The notes under the pieces were generated by a model. The model searched no databases and was not told the DNA's origin. It was given only the letters and a program-made list of their open reading frames with translations. Both the position numbers and the translations under genes were made by a program. A DNA stretch of 64,000 bases from Streptomyces sp. SAI-135 (GTDB lineage: Bacteria > Actinomycetota > Actinomycetes > Streptomycetales > Streptomycetaceae), in NCBI RefSeq assembly GCF_029893805.1, contig NZ_JARXYP010000002.1, forward strand, positions 496,001 through 560,000. The letters are read 5' to 3'. Position 1 is the first letter of the stretch; each line of letters opens with the position of its first letter. This document shows, piece by piece, positions 1 through 10,400 of this stretch.

Positions 1-493
<493 letters not shown>

Positions 494-514
494 GGACGGT
501 CGCCGCGTCGGCCT

Positions 515-1261
515 TCACAGCAGCGCGTCCATGAACATGAAGGCCGCCACGGCCAGCAGCACCATCGCGAAGAGCCGCTGGAGCGTGTGCCCGGAGACCT
601 TCGTGGCCAGCCGCTTGCCGTCCCACGCGCCGAGGACCGCGGCCCCGACGAACGGTCCGACGACCGCCCAGTCCAGCCCCTCGAGCGTGCCGGCGCGCAT
701 CGACAGTGCGGCCAGTGAGTTGACGGTGATGACCAGCAGGCTGGTCCCCACGGCGTTGCGCATCCGCATGCCCAGCACTCCCACCAGCGCCGGGACGGCG
801 AGAAAGCCGCCGCCGACACCGAGGACACCGGTGACCGCTCCAAGGCCGGCGCCGGTCGCCGCCGCCCGCCCCGGCCGTACCGTCACAGCGCCGTTCGCGG
901 CGGGCCGGGAGCGCAGCATGCGCACGGCCGCCACCCCCGCGACCACACCGAAGGCCGCCGTGAGCACGGCCCCGGGGATTCGGTCGGCGAGCGCGCCGCC
1001 CACCATCGCCGGGCCGATTCCGGCCGCAGCGAACAACAGCCCCGTGCGCCAGCGCACGTTGCCGTCGCGGGCATGCGCGACCATGGCGGTCACCGAGGTG
1101 AGCGTGACGATGACCAGGCTCGCGGTGGTCGCGCCGACCGGCCTGAAACCGAGCAGGTAGATCAGCGCCGGAACGGCCAGGACGCTGCCGCCGCCCCCGA
1201 GCGCGCCCAGCGCCAGGCCTATGACCGCTCCGGCGGCCAGGGCGAACAGGAGTGCGCTCAC
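515..1261 (-). CDS. TauE/SafE family sulfur-anion exporter
   Basis: The protein has 248 residues and about eight hydrophobic segments. It shows the duplicated glycine-rich motif of the family ([15 protein letters not shown] near the N terminus and [20 protein letters not shown] in the second half). TauE/SafE proteins (DUF81) are membrane transporters linked to export of sulfite, sulfoacetate and related anions. The GTG start at 1261 overlaps the stop of the upstream rhodanese gene (GTGA, 4 nt), so the two are translationally coupled. In cst-type operons of other bacteria a TauE-like protein accompanies the persulfide dioxygenase and probably removes the sulfite or thiosulfate it makes. The exact substrate is not known from sequence. 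Confidence 0.88.
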   Translation of the reverse strand: MSALLFALAAGAVIGLALGALGGGGSVLAVPALIYLLGFRPVGATTASLVIVTLTSVTAMVAHARDGNVRWRTGLLFAAAGIGPAMVGGALADRIPGAVLTAAFGVVAGVAAVRMLRSRPAANGAVTVRPGRAAATGAGLGAVTGVLGVGGGFLAVPALVGVLGMRMRNAVGTSLLVITVNSLAALSMRAGTLEGLDWAVVGPFVGAAVLGAWDGKRLATKVSGHTLQRLFAMVLLAVAAFMFMDALL

Positions 1262-1644
1262 GCGATGGTGCCGTCCTGTCCCCGCGCGTCGACCACCGGC
1301 AGTCCCGCCCTGGCCCAGTCCCGCATCCCGCCGACCACGTCGACGGCCTGCGCGCCGCGCGCGACGAGCAGTTCGGCGGCCTGCCGGGAACGGTTGCCGG
1401 AACGGCAGATCACCAACAGGGGTCGCGCCTGCGCGTGCGCGGGCAGCCCGGCCCCGGCGGCCAACGCCGACAGGGGCAGATGGACGGCGCCCGGCGCATG
1501 GCCCGCCTGCCACTCGTAGGGCTCGCGCACGTCCAGCAGAACGGCGTCCCCGCCGCCCTCGCCGCGGTCGTGCCCCGTGCGCAGGGCCGCCTCCTGCACA
1601 CTCACGCGGCCGGGGCCACCCCGGGCCCGTCGGAAGATGCTCAT
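1258..1644 (-). CDS. single-domain rhodanese-like sulfurtransferase
   Basis: This is a 128-residue protein with one rhodanese domain (about residues 14-125). It has the LLDVREPYEWQAGHAPGA segment and the active-site loop C80-R-S-G-N-R-S, so the persulfide-forming Cys is present. The six-residue loop is the size usual for sulfur-transferring rhodaneses rather than Cdc25-type phosphatases. It lies 60 nt after the persulfide dioxygenase gene and overlaps the TauE gene by 4 nt. It probably transfers sulfane sulfur from persulfides to sulfite or a carrier in the cytoplasm. There is no signal peptide. Confidence 0.9.
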   Translation of the reverse strand: MSIFRRARGGPGRVSVQEAALRTGHDRGEGGGDAVLLDVREPYEWQAGHAPGAVHLPLSALAAGAGLPAHAQARPLLVICRSGNRSRQAAELLVARGAQAVDVVGGMRDWARAGLPVVDARGQDGTIA

Positions 1645-1704
1645 CTCGGATTCTGGCTCCAGTTCGTCACGGAAGTTCGGTATGCGTCGCCGGCGTCGGC
1701 ACCG

Positions 1705-3066
1705 TCAGGGGACCCGCAGGACCAGTCCCGCCTTCTCGGCGCCCTCGAAGGAGTCGTCCACGGCGACGACGTCCCGGCCGGCGGCGTCCAGCAGTGAGGC
1801 GGCGATCGCGGCGCGCATGCCGCCGGCGCAGTGCACCCAGACCTCGCCCTCGGGAACCTCGTGGATGCGGCGGGGCAGGGTGTGGATCGGGATGTGCACG
1901 GAGCCCTCGACATGTCCGGCGGAGCGTTCCGAGGCGCGGCGCACGTCCAGCACGACGACGTCCGCGGCCCGTCCCGCCAGGTCGGCGAAGGTCCTCCGCG
2001 GGAAGGAGGCCGGCCTCTCCCCCGCGCGCGTCCAGGCGGCCGGCCCGCCGCTCGCCGCGGCGGCCGGGCGGTCGATGCCCACTCGGGCCAGCTCGCGCTG
2101 CGCGCCGGCGAGTTGGTCGGGCGACTCGGCGAGCAGCGTGACGGGCTTGCCCCAAGGGATCAGCCAGGCCAGATACGTGGCGAGCTGCCCCTCCGCCTCG
2201 AAGTTGAACGAGCCTGCCACATGCCCCTCCGCGAAGGCGACCCGGTTGCGCAGGTCGACGACCCACTCCCCCGCCGCCAGCCGTGCGGCGATCTCGTCGG
2301 CGTCCGCGACGGACGGCGGGGTCAGGTCGACGGGCGCGGGTCCGGCGGCGTTGACCGGCCCCATGTGCGCGTAGTAAGCGGGCACGTCGTCCAGGCCGGC
2401 CAGCAGGTCGGCGACGAAGGTGTCCACGTCCCGGGTGAGCGCCTCGTTGGACACCTTCTCCTTGCCGATGGTCGTCTCGCCGCCCTCGGCCTGGGAGGAG
2501 GAGCAGAAGCTGCCGAAGCCGTGCGTGGGCAGCAGGGCCGTCTCGTCGGGCAGCTCGGACGCCAGCCGGTGGGCGGACGCGTGCTGGGCGCGGGCCAACT
2601 GCTCGGTCAGCCGGGGTTCGACCAGGTCGGGACGGCCGACGGTGCCGATGAGCAGCGAGCCGCCGGTGAACGCCGCGACCGCCGTGCCGTGCTCCTCCAG
2701 CACGTAGGCGGTGTGGTGGGGGGTGTGCCCGGGGGTGGCCAGAGCGCGCAGGACCAGGCCGGCGGCGGGATCGACGGCTGTCCGGTCGTCGTCGTGCACC
2801 GGCACCCGGTCGAAGGCGACCCGCGCCCCGGCCGGTACCAGGTAGGCGGCACCTGTTACCCGGGCGAGTTGCAGACCGCCGGTGACGTAGTCGTTGTGGA
2901 CGTGTGTCTCGACCACGTGCGAGATCCGCACTCCACGCCGAGCGGCCACCTCGATGACCCGGTCGACGTCGCGCGGCGGGTCGACGGCGACCGCTGTCCG
3001 CTCACCGCCCGTCAGGTAGCTGCGGTTGCCGAGCCCCGACACCTCGATTGTGTCGACGAAGAACAC
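1705..3066 (-). CDS. persulfide dioxygenase-rhodanese fusion (CstB-like)
   Basis: The 453-residue protein has an N-terminal metallo-beta-lactamase fold (about 1-245) with the iron-binding motifs THVHNDY (54-60), TPGHTPHH (111-118) and LPTHGFGSF (179-187), as in ETHE1/persulfide dioxygenases. Two rhodanese domains follow. The first (about 255-335) has no catalytic Cys. The second (about 360-453) keeps it at C413 in VHCAGGMRA. This layout of PDO, pseudo-rhodanese and rhodanese is that of CstB, which oxidises persulfides to sulfite and thiosulfate. The GTG start at 3066 has GGAAGGGAG 6 nt upstream. The operator at 3091-3106 lies just before the start. With the downstream rhodanese and TauE genes it forms a sulfide-clearance operon. 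Confidence 0.9.
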   Translation of the reverse strand: MFFVDTIEVSGLGNRSYLTGGERTAVAVDPPRDVDRVIEVAARRGVRISHVVETHVHNDYVTGGLQLARVTGAAYLVPAGARVAFDRVPVHDDDRTAVDPAAGLVLRALATPGHTPHHTAYVLEEHGTAVAAFTGGSLLIGTVGRPDLVEPRLTEQLARAQHASAHRLASELPDETALLPTHGFGSFCSSSQAEGGETTIGKEKVSNEALTRDVDTFVADLLAGLDDVPAYYAHMGPVNAAGPAPVDLTPPSVADADEIAARLAAGEWVVDLRNRVAFAEGHVAGSFNFEAEGQLATYLAWLIPWGKPVTLLAESPDQLAGAQRELARVGIDRPAAAASGGPAAWTRAGERPASFPRRTFADLAGRAADVVVLDVRRASERSAGHVEGSVHIPIHTLPRRIHEVPEGEVWVHCAGGMRAAIAASLLDAAGRDVVAVDDSFEGAEKAGLVLRVP

Positions 3067-3090
3067 TCCGTACTCCCTTCCGGTGAATCA

Positions 3091-3106
3091 ATACCCTGGG
3101 GGGTAT
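3091..3106. promoter_or_regulatory. CsoR/CstR-type operator, copy 2
   Basis: ATACCC-TGGG-GGGTAT is a 6-bp perfect inverted repeat with the same spacing as the copy at 173-188. It sits 24 nt upstream of the persulfide dioxygenase start, where a promoter -10 region would lie, so binding should block transcription of that operon. Confidence 0.75.
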
Positions 3107-3124
3107 ACATTCGAAGGTAGCACA

Positions 3125-3140
3125 GTACCCCGGGGGGTAT
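3125..3140. promoter_or_regulatory. CsoR/CstR-type operator, copy 3
   Basis: GTACCC-CGGG-GGGTAT has the same pattern as the other two copies. It lies 34 nt from copy 2, between the divergent persulfide dioxygenase and DUF302 genes. This placement suits control of the rightward DUF302 promoter, or cooperative repression with copy 2. Confidence 0.72.
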
Positions 3141-3235
3141 TCTCGGGATCGGGAAAGGCCCTGGGAACGCGCTACGAGTACCTCGCACACGGCCGGACAC
3201 CCATCCGGCACAAGCCACCGAGAAAGGCCCCGCCC

Positions 3236-3640
3236 ATGCGCTACGACCGCACCGTCCGCCTCGACACCGACTTCGCCACCACCGTGGAGCGCGTCCGCGA
3301 GGCCCTGGCGGAGCAGGGCTTCGGCATCCTCACCGAGATCGACGTCACGGCCACCTTGAAGGCCAAACTCGACCACGACATGGAGGACTACGTCATCCTC
3401 GGCGCCTGCAACCCGCCCCTCGCCCACCGCGCGCTGGAGACCGACCGCAGCATCGGCCTCCTGCTGCCCTGCAACGTCGTCGTGCGCCGCGAAGGCGAGG
3501 GCACGGTCGTACAGGCCGTGAACCCGGGCACGATGGTCGCCCTCACTGAACTCGACGCCCTGCGCCCGGTCGCCGAAGAGGCCACCCGCCGCCTCGACGC
3601 GGCCCTCGCCTCACTCACGGCGGCAGGCTCGAACGACTGA
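3236..3640 (+). CDS. DUF302 domain protein
   Basis: The protein is 134 residues long, almost all of it one DUF302 domain (TTVERVREALAEQGFGIL..., LGACNPPLAHRAL, LPCNVVVRREGEGTVV). DUF302 proteins are small, soluble and of unknown biochemical role. They are often found near thiol, sulfur or metal stress genes. ATG 3236 is chosen because the conserved domain begins at once and GAGAAAGG lies about 8 nt upstream; in-frame codons further upstream would run through the two operators. It is divergent from the persulfide dioxygenase operon and has operator copy 3 in its promoter region, so it is likely part of the CstR-like regulon. Function is not known. Confidence 0.85.
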   Translation: MRYDRTVRLDTDFATTVERVREALAEQGFGILTEIDVTATLKAKLDHDMEDYVILGACNPPLAHRALETDRSIGLLLPCNVVVRREGEGTVVQAVNPGTMVALTELDALRPVAEEATRRLDAALASLTAAGSND

Positions 3641-3897
3641 CGGCGCCGCGAGCGACCGCGTGACGAGAAGGTGCTGTGCGTGCCCGCGCAACGGGCCGAC
3701 CGCCCGCTGACTCCGCACGGCAAGGAACAGGCTTCGGTCGCAAGGGCTCGACCACCCTGAGCCGAGGGGGCCGGACGGCCCTGTTTCCGGTCCGACCGGA
3801 CCTGAACGGGTACTGAGCGGCACTCCTGCGCACGGCCCGTCCTTGACACGCTTGAGATATGACCGCGTGGACTGTCACGCCACGAAGGGAGGACGAC

Positions 3898-4575
3898 ATG
3901 CAGCACCACCGTACTGTTGCCGACCTGATGAGCCACGATGTCGTCCGGGTCAGGCGCGACACGCCCTTCAAGGAGATCGTCGAACTGCTGGCCGACAACG
4001 GCATCACCGCCGTACCCGTGGTGGACGAACTGGACCACCCCCTGGGGGTCGTGTCCGAGGCGGACCTGCTGCGCAAGTGCTCCACCCGGAGCGACCCGTT
4101 CAGCCGGTCTCCGCAGCCGCACCTGGACACAGGGGAACGGGCCAGGGCAGAGGGCGCCACCGCCGTGGAACTCATGTCCGCTCCCGCCCTGTGCGCACGG
4201 CCTGAGTGGACCGTCACGGAGGCGGCCCGCCTCATGGCGCTCCACAAGGTCAAACGGCTGCCCGTGGTGGACGAGGCGGACCGGCTCAAGGGCATCGTCA
4301 GCCGCGGCGATCTCCTGCGGACCTTCTTGCGCCGGGACGACGCCATCCGCGACGAGATCACCAAGGACGTGCTCCAGCGGACACTGAACCTCGCCCCCTC
4401 GGACGTGACGGCCGAGGTGCACGAGGGCGTGGTGACCCTCCGAGGAGCCGTCGAGGCGAGCAGCCTGATCCCCGTCATCGAACGGCTGTGCTGCAACGTC
4501 GACGGCGTGGTCTCGGTCTCCGCACACATCGGGTACCGGTTCGACGTCCCCGGGACAGCCCCTGCCGAGACGTGA
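3898..4575 (+). CDS. CBS-domain pair plus BON domain protein
   Basis: The 225-residue protein starts at ATG 3898 after AAGGGAGG. Two CBS motifs (about 7-60 and 92-150) form a Bateman module, a known adenine-nucleotide sensor. Each has the PVVDE...G(V/I)VS signature. A BON domain (about 155-220, with VHEGVVTLRGAVEA) follows. BON domains bind phospholipid or other ligands. CBS-BON proteins are common in actinomycetes, often near universal-stress and redox genes, but have no assigned reaction. It lies 155 nt before the phosphofructokinase gene on the same strand. A weak palindrome (GGGCC-N4-GGCCC, 3768-3781) lies upstream. Confidence 0.85.
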   Translation: MQHHRTVADLMSHDVVRVRRDTPFKEIVELLADNGITAVPVVDELDHPLGVVSEADLLRKCSTRSDPFSRSPQPHLDTGERARAEGATAVELMSAPALCARPEWTVTEAARLMALHKVKRLPVVDEADRLKGIVSRGDLLRTFLRRDDAIRDEITKDVLQRTLNLAPSDVTAEVHEGVVTLRGAVEASSLIPVIERLCCNVDGVVSVSAHIGYRFDVPGTAPAET

Positions 4576-4730
4576 CTGCCAGGACCTCGGGAAAGTCGCC
4601 GCCGAAGACCCGGGCGCTCATGATGGAAAAGAGACACCTGGCTCTCCGGACACACAGCGCGGAGCCGTCCCGCGGCGCACCGCAGCGTGGGCGAAGGCCG
4701 GCCTCCGCCCGGGGAGAAAGGGAGGAAGCC

Positions 4731-5756
4731 ATGAAGATCGCAGTACTGACCGGTGGCGGTGACTGCCCCGGTCTCAACGCCGTCATCCGCAGCGTCGTCC
4801 GCAAGGGAACCCAGGACTACGGTTTCTCGTTCGTCGGACTGCGCGACGGCTGGCTCGGCGCCCTCCACAACAGTGTGCTGCCGCTGGGCATCGCCGAGGT
4901 GCGCGGAATCCTGCCCCGCGGCGGAACCATTCTCGGTTCCTCCCGCACCAACCCCCTCAAGCACGACGACGGAGTGCGGCGCATCCGGGACACCCTGGCC
5001 GCGCACCAGGTCGACGCGCTCATCGTGATCGGCGGCGAGGACACCCTGGGCGCGGCCACGGAGCTCAGTCGCCAGGGGATCAACCTGGTCGGCGTGCCCA
5101 AGACCATCGACAACGACGTGGCCGGCACCGACTACACCTTCGGCTTCGACACGGCCGTCGGTATCGCCACCGAGGCCATCGATCGGTTGCACACCACCGC
5201 CGAGTCGCACATGCGCACGCTGGTGGTGGAGGTGATGGGTCGGCACTCCGGGTGGATCGCCCTGCACGCGGGGGTCGCGGGAGGCGCCAACGTGATCCTC
5301 GTGCCGGAGCGGCCGTTCGACATCGACCAGGTCTGCGCATGGGTGAAGAGCCGCTTCGGGATCAACTACGCGCCGATCGTCGTCGCCGCCGAGGGGGCTG
5401 TCCCCAAGGAAGGCCAGATGATCCTCAAGGACCGGTCTCTGGACGAGTACGGCCACGTACGCCTGTCCGGGATCGGTGAGTGGCTGGCCCAGGAGATCGA
5501 GGGGCGCACCGGAACGGAGGCCCGCACGACGGTCCTCGGACACGTCCAGCGCGGCGGTACGCCCAGCGCATTCGACCGCTGGCTGGCCACACGCTTCGGG
5601 TTGCACGCCGTCGACGCGGTCAAGGACGGCGACTTCGGCACGATGGTCGCCCTGCGCGGCACGAACATCGTCCGCATTCCCCTCGACGAGACGCGCGGCA
5701 GGACCAAGGTGTTGGATCCTTCGCTGTACGACGAGTTCGCGGTCTTCTTCGGCTGA
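4731..5756 (+). CDS. pfkA: phosphofructokinase, PPi-type residues
   Basis: This is a 341-residue member of the PfkA family. It has the GGGDCPGLNAVIR phosphate-donor loop, the catalytic PKTIDNDV motif (D127, D129) and the MGRHSGW substrate loop. It catalyses phosphorylation of fructose 6-phosphate in glycolysis. Two residues decide the donor. ATP enzymes such as E. coli PfkA have Gly at 104; PPi enzymes have Asp there with Lys at 124. This protein has D104 (GGED, 101-104) and K124. The whole chain also recalls the PPi-dependent enzyme of Amycolatopsis methanolica, including the FFG C terminus. PPi dependence would make the step reversible. The ATG at 4731 follows GGGAGG. A perfect 15-bp hairpin follows the gene. 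Confidence 0.93.
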   Translation: MKIAVLTGGGDCPGLNAVIRSVVRKGTQDYGFSFVGLRDGWLGALHNSVLPLGIAEVRGILPRGGTILGSSRTNPLKHDDGVRRIRDTLAAHQVDALIVIGGEDTLGAATELSRQGINLVGVPKTIDNDVAGTDYTFGFDTAVGIATEAIDRLHTTAESHMRTLVVEVMGRHSGWIALHAGVAGGANVILVPERPFDIDQVCAWVKSRFGINYAPIVVAAEGAVPKEGQMILKDRSLDEYGHVRLSGIGEWLAQEIEGRTGTEARTTVLGHVQRGGTPSAFDRWLATRFGLHAVDAVKDGDFGTMVALRGTNIVRIPLDETRGRTKVLDPSLYDEFAVFFG

Positions 5757-5970
5757 GGTGTCTCCCCGGCCGATCGGCCGTCGACGGAGGACCGAACGTA
5801 CGACGGATCACCGCCGGCTCCGAGCCAGGTGCCGGGACAGCCAGGTGCCGGGACAGGCAGCAAGGGATCGTCGCGCGACAGGGAATCCGGCGTCAGTCAC
5901 ATGTCCCGCGCTGTGCCGCCCGCGGCCGGAACACCGTGGGCACCTGGCGGCGGTCCTGCGACGACCCGGT

Positions 5971-6007
5971 GCCGGAAGAGGTCCGTACGCGGCGGACCTC
6001 TTCCGGC
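5971..6007. terminator. bidirectional hairpin terminator
   Basis: A perfect 15-bp stem (5971-5985 with 5993-6007) has a 7-nt loop. It lies between the convergent phosphofructokinase gene and the metallopeptidase gene, 8 nt from the stop of the latter. It has no T run, as is usual for Streptomyces terminators. Confidence 0.75.
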
Positions 6008-6015
6008 GGGACCGC

Positions 6016-6879
6016 CTACGGTGTCGCGGCGGGCAGCCGCGTCGGCACCACCGGGAGCATCATGCCGTCACCGAGCGGCGCCGTGTGCGGCACGAGGGCG
6101 CCCTCCCTCGCGATCTGGAGCAGGTTGGGCAGTGCGTAGGGTTCGGCGCCCTCGAGGTCGACCTGGTAGCCGAGATCGCCGAGGCTCGCCGCGGTCATCC
6201 GGCTCAGCGGGTTCCCGGCTCCGGAGATGAACGGCGACATGAGTTCGGTGACGAAGACCGCCTCACGCCAGTGGCTGTCCTGGGTGCCGGGCCCGCCGAA
6301 GTTGGCGACCGGTACCGGGGCCGGGTCCTCCTCGCCGAGGAGCGCGGCGAACTCGGCCATCGCGCCGGGGCCGACGAAGGTGGGGTTCTGGGTGCCGGCG
6401 CCCTTGAGGAGGTCGAACGCCGTCCACAGGGTGCCGAGACCCAGGACGTGACCCATCTCGTGCGTGATCACGTCGACGAGCGTGCCGTCCGCTTCCATCT
6501 GCGCGAGATCGGCGGAGTCGAACCGCATCACGCCCTTCGCCGGCAGGAACGCACCGAACTGCGCTGATTCGTCGCGGAAGTCGGTGGGACCGGCCATCCC
6601 CAGTACCCGCCCGGGGCCGTCGATGGTGACTCCTTCGGCCTCGATGAGCAGGTCGTCGATGACGTCGCCGTTGACGAGCGCGGTGTCCAGATCCCCGATG
6701 ACGACCTTCGCCCAGCGGTCGGCCGCGGCGGCGAAGGCGTCCTGCTGAGTGGTCGTCAGTCCGCCGAGGAAGCGGATCTCGATGGTGAACGGTGACGTCG
6801 TGCGGGCCAGCTCTCTGGCCCGCTCGAAACTCGCGACCGCTCGATACGTCTGGAAGGTGTTGGTGGCGACCTTGCTCAT
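6016..6879 (-). CDS. HExxH metallopeptidase, leishmanolysin-like
   Basis: The 287-residue protein carries HEMGHVLGLGTLW, the HExxHxxGxxH-like zinc motif of metzincin peptidases, followed by a Met-turn candidate (ELMSPFISG) in the place seen in leishmanolysin-like (M8) proteins. The segment TIEIRFLGGLTTTQQDAF at the start resembles bacterial M8-like enzymes that begin with a small beta domain. No signal peptide or membrane segment is visible, so it is cytoplasmic or leaves by another route. ATG 6879 is chosen with GGAGGAG 7 nt upstream; a GTG directly before it (6882) is possible. It stands alone on the minus strand. The substrate is not known. Confidence 0.8.
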   Translation of the reverse strand: MSKVATNTFQTYRAVASFERARELARTTSPFTIEIRFLGGLTTTQQDAFAAAADRWAKVVIGDLDTALVNGDVIDDLLIEAEGVTIDGPGRVLGMAGPTDFRDESAQFGAFLPAKGVMRFDSADLAQMEADGTLVDVITHEMGHVLGLGTLWTAFDLLKGAGTQNPTFVGPGAMAEFAALLGEEDPAPVPVANFGGPGTQDSHWREAVFVTELMSPFISGAGNPLSRMTAASLGDLGYQVDLEGAEPYALPNLLQIAREGALVPHTAPLGDGMMLPVVPTRLPAATP

Positions 6880-7095
6880 CACGGTGCTCCTCCGTGTCGG
6901 TCCGGACGAAGAGTCACCCCTCTTCCCACACTAGGCCGACAGGGTGAGGCCGTGCGCGTCGACGAGCCCTGCCGACCCCGGGTGATCGAGTTGCCCGCCC
7001 CTGACTGCGATCGGACAATTGACCGTGTCGCCGCCTTCCGTCGCGGGCCCTTCCGCTCCTCCTGATCGGAACCTCCCCTGCGAAGGAGTAGGGCA

Positions 7096-7410
7096 ATGGC
7101 ACAAGGACAACAGGCTCTGGACACCGACGAGTTGGGTCTTGCGGACATGCTCGGCGGCCTGCGACGGGAACTGGAGGAGGCCCAGCGGCGAGCCGCGGGG
7201 GAAGCGCTGCGCTTCGGTATCGCCGACGTCGAGGTGGAGGCGACGGTCCAGATCACCCGGAACGCCGGGGGCCGGGCCGGCATCCAGTTCTGGGTCGTCC
7301 AGGCCGGTGGCGACTACGCGCGCGGCAACGCCACCACCCACCGGATCAAGCTGAACCTCACGCTGCCGCCCACCACGCTCATCTCCGACGACGGAGACGT
7401 CGCCCAATGA
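7096..7410 (+). CDS. trypco2-domain small protein (locus 1)
   Basis: This 104-residue protein has an N-terminal helix (LGLADMLGGLRRELEEAQRR) followed by beta-strand-rich sequence (LRFGIADVEVEATVQITR... FWVVQAGG... THRIKLNLT). This matches the trypsin-co-occurring domain 2 (trypco2), a small domain defined by its gene neighbourhood with trypsin-like peptidases and NTPases. The next gene is exactly such a protein and overlaps this one by 4 nt (ATGA), so the two are co-translated and probably work together. A paralogue lies at 20319-20633. GAAGGAG lies about 8 nt upstream of the ATG. The role is likely to regulate or present the protease; this is inference. Confidence 0.8.
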   Translation: MAQGQQALDTDELGLADMLGGLRRELEEAQRRAAGEALRFGIADVEVEATVQITRNAGGRAGIQFWVVQAGGDYARGNATTHRIKLNLTLPPTTLISDDGDVAQ

Positions 7411-10400
7411 CCGGGCTCGACGCCGAGCGGCTGGTCTCGCTCTCCGCGGACGGCACACGAGGCTCGGGGTATCTACTGAGCCCGGAGCTCATCCTCACCG
7501 CGGGTCACTGCGTCGGGCCGAAGGGCTCCGCGGTCACCGCCCGCGCCTACGCGCGCATCGAGGGCAGTTACGACCTCTCGCAGGAGCGGCACACCTTCCG
7601 GGTGGCGGTCCGGGGAGACGAGGAGCGCGACTTCGCGCTCCTGGAATCCACCGCCGGGGATCCGTTCCGGACGGCACGGGACGTCCCGTCCGGTGAGGTG
7701 CGCCTGGGCCGGCTCATCGGCGAGGGCGCCGTCGCCGCCCAGGCGCTGGGCTTTCCGAAGTCAGGGGTGCAGCAGTCCGGGACGCGACAGTTGTTGAACC
7801 CGGAGGACGTACGCGGGCGCGTTCTTCCGCTCACCGGGTGGAGGCGCGCGGTGCGTCGTCTGAACCTGCAGATCAGGACAGGAACCTCGCCGCTCGCCCG
7901 GGGCGCGTCGCTCTGGAGCGGCATGTCGGGTGCGGCCCTGTTCAGCGGGGATCACCTCATCGGCGTGATCACGGAGGACCGCGCCACGATCGAGGGACGG
8001 CTGATCGCGCTGCCCGTCACCGCGGTCTTCGGCGACGACGGGCCGGCCGAGGCGAACGCCTGCCTGCTTGCCGCCCGCGGCAGCACCGACCCCGAGGAAC
8101 GCGTAACGCTGGACCCCGTCTGGGCGGGTGGCGAGATCCTGCAGCCCGCGTACAGCCCCCTGCCGCCACGCGAGCAGTGGTCCGAGGCGGACCTGCTCGA
8201 ATCCCGCCACGGTGTCGTGCCCTTCCGTGGGCGCGCGCAGCAGCTCCGGGCGCTGGTCGACTGGTGTGAGCACGAGGACGACCGGGGCGGCGGACAACGC
8301 ATACGGCTGCTCACGGGCGGCAGCACCGTCGGCAAGACCCGTCTCGCCCGTGAACTGTGCCGCACGATGGCCGCGAGGGGGTGGGTCGCCGGTGTCGTCG
8401 ACCCGCTGCACGTGGACTTCTCCGGTGCCTGCGCCCTGCCCGAGAGCCGACTGCTCGTCATCGACGACGCCGACGCCCACGCCGGGCAGTTGCACGTCCT
8501 CCTCGCAGAGGCCACCGAGCGCGGCGGCCACCATCCGCTGCGCGTCCTGGCGGTCGCCCACCGGGGCGGTCCGTGGTGGGAAGCGGTCAGGAGGCGCTAC
8601 GAGGCACTGGTCGACGCGGAGGATCCCGCCCCGCTTCCCCCGCTGCCCGAAGCCGACCGCGAGGACGTCTACCGGTCGGCCTACGCCGCCTTCCGGGGCT
8701 GGTACGAGGAGAGCGACAGCAAGACCGGCGCCGCTCCACAGGCCGGTGCGGTGCCGCGGGGCGAGAGCTCGACGGACGCCGCCGAGCCCGCCGTACCGGA
8801 CGTCCCCGGTCTCCAGGAGCCCGACTTCGGCAGCTATCTGCTCATCCTCATCCAGGCGCTGGTGGACGCCCGCACCCTGCTGCACAAAACGCACTCGGCC
8901 AGCGCGGGACCGCCCACGCGCTCACGCGCCAACGCCCTGCTGGACTACGCCCTCGACGTGGAACGCCAGAGGTGGCAGGCGTCCGCCGAGCGTCAGCGGC
9001 TGCCGCACGACCCGGTCCTGCTCGAACGGATCGTCGCCGTGTCGAGTCTGGCGGTGGCCGACGGCGAGACGGACGGGGAGCGGGAGACCGAGGCGGCACG
9101 CCGGCTGCGGCTGGTTCCCGACCTCGCCGACGAACCGGAGTGGCTCACGCGTGCCTTCGCCCGCTGGCAGCACGCGGAGCTCGCCGGAGAGGGCTACCTG
9201 CGGTCGCTCCAGCCGCTGAGGCTCGCCGAGCGGCTCGGTGCGAAGGTCATCGCCGCGTTCCCCGACATCGCCCCGCGACTGCTCGACGTCGGCGGCGACG
9301 GTCCGGGGATCCCCCAGGCCGCGACGGACCAGGCGCGCCAGATACTCAATGTGCTGCACGTCCTTCAGCTCACCGCCGGCTCCGACGGCTGCCGGACCGA
9401 CGGGACGGGTGAGCCGTCGGCCCAGCAGCGGGCCCGCGAGGCGCTGGACGCCGCCCTGCGCAGCCACGCCCGCCCTCTCGTCAAGCTGGTCAAGCAGGTC
9501 GCGGCCACCGATCAGGACCAGTTCGCGAGCGCCATCGGCACCTCGCTGGCCTGCGCGCTGAACTCCACGCTGCGCAAGGAGTCGGCGCAGGAGGTCGCCG
9601 CCCAGGTTCTCGGGGAACTCGACCTCGCCTGCCCGGACGTCCTGTTGGAGCTGGCCACGGCCGTCGCGGAACACGCGGTGCAGCACTACCGGCGGGGCGG
9701 CGGAGCGCCCGCCCAGGACAACCGCAAGGAGCTGGCCCGGGCCCTTCAGCGCTGGTCGCTGTACCTGGCCAGTTCGGGGCTGCGCATCCAGGCGCACGAG
9801 ATCGCCGGGCAGGCGGTGGACATGTACCATGCGCTGCACCAGCTCAGTCCGTCCGAGGAGCACGAGTTCGCCCTGGCAGAGGCCCTCAAGGACCTGGCCG
9901 ACCGGCTCGTCGACGTGGGGCGGTTCGAGGACGCGGACCTGTGTGCCCGGGACTCCATACGGCGTCTGGAACCGCTGTTCCAGCGCAACCCCAGCCGCCA
10001 GAACGCCTTCGGTCTGGTCAAGTCCCTGTGCACGCTGGCCACAGCCGCCCACCGCATCGGCCGCCAGCGCGAGGCACTGCAAGCGGCGACCGAGGCGTGC
10101 GAGCTGATCGAACGGCTGCCGCAGGCCCAACACGGCGACGAACACGGGCCGGACGAGATCCAGGGCATGCGGGCGTTCGCGCTGCGCGGTCTGGCGTGGC
10201 AGCTCGGCGCGAGCGGACGCGTCGACGACGCGGTGTCCAGGGCCTCGCGGAGCGTCGAGATCTACGAGGAGCTGCGCGAGAGGTGTCCGGGTCTGTGGAA
10301 ACGGGACATCGCCGAGGCCCTGTCCGTCCTGGGCGTGCAGCATGCCGCCCGGCAGGAGTGGGACGAGAGCGTCGAGCGGCACACCGAAGCCCTGAACCGT

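Noticed and set aside
3768..3781. GGGCC-N4-GGCCC palindrome before the CBS-BON gene as a DevR/dormancy box
   Set aside because: It is short, pure G/C and lacks the usual A/T positions of that box. It could arise by chance at this composition.
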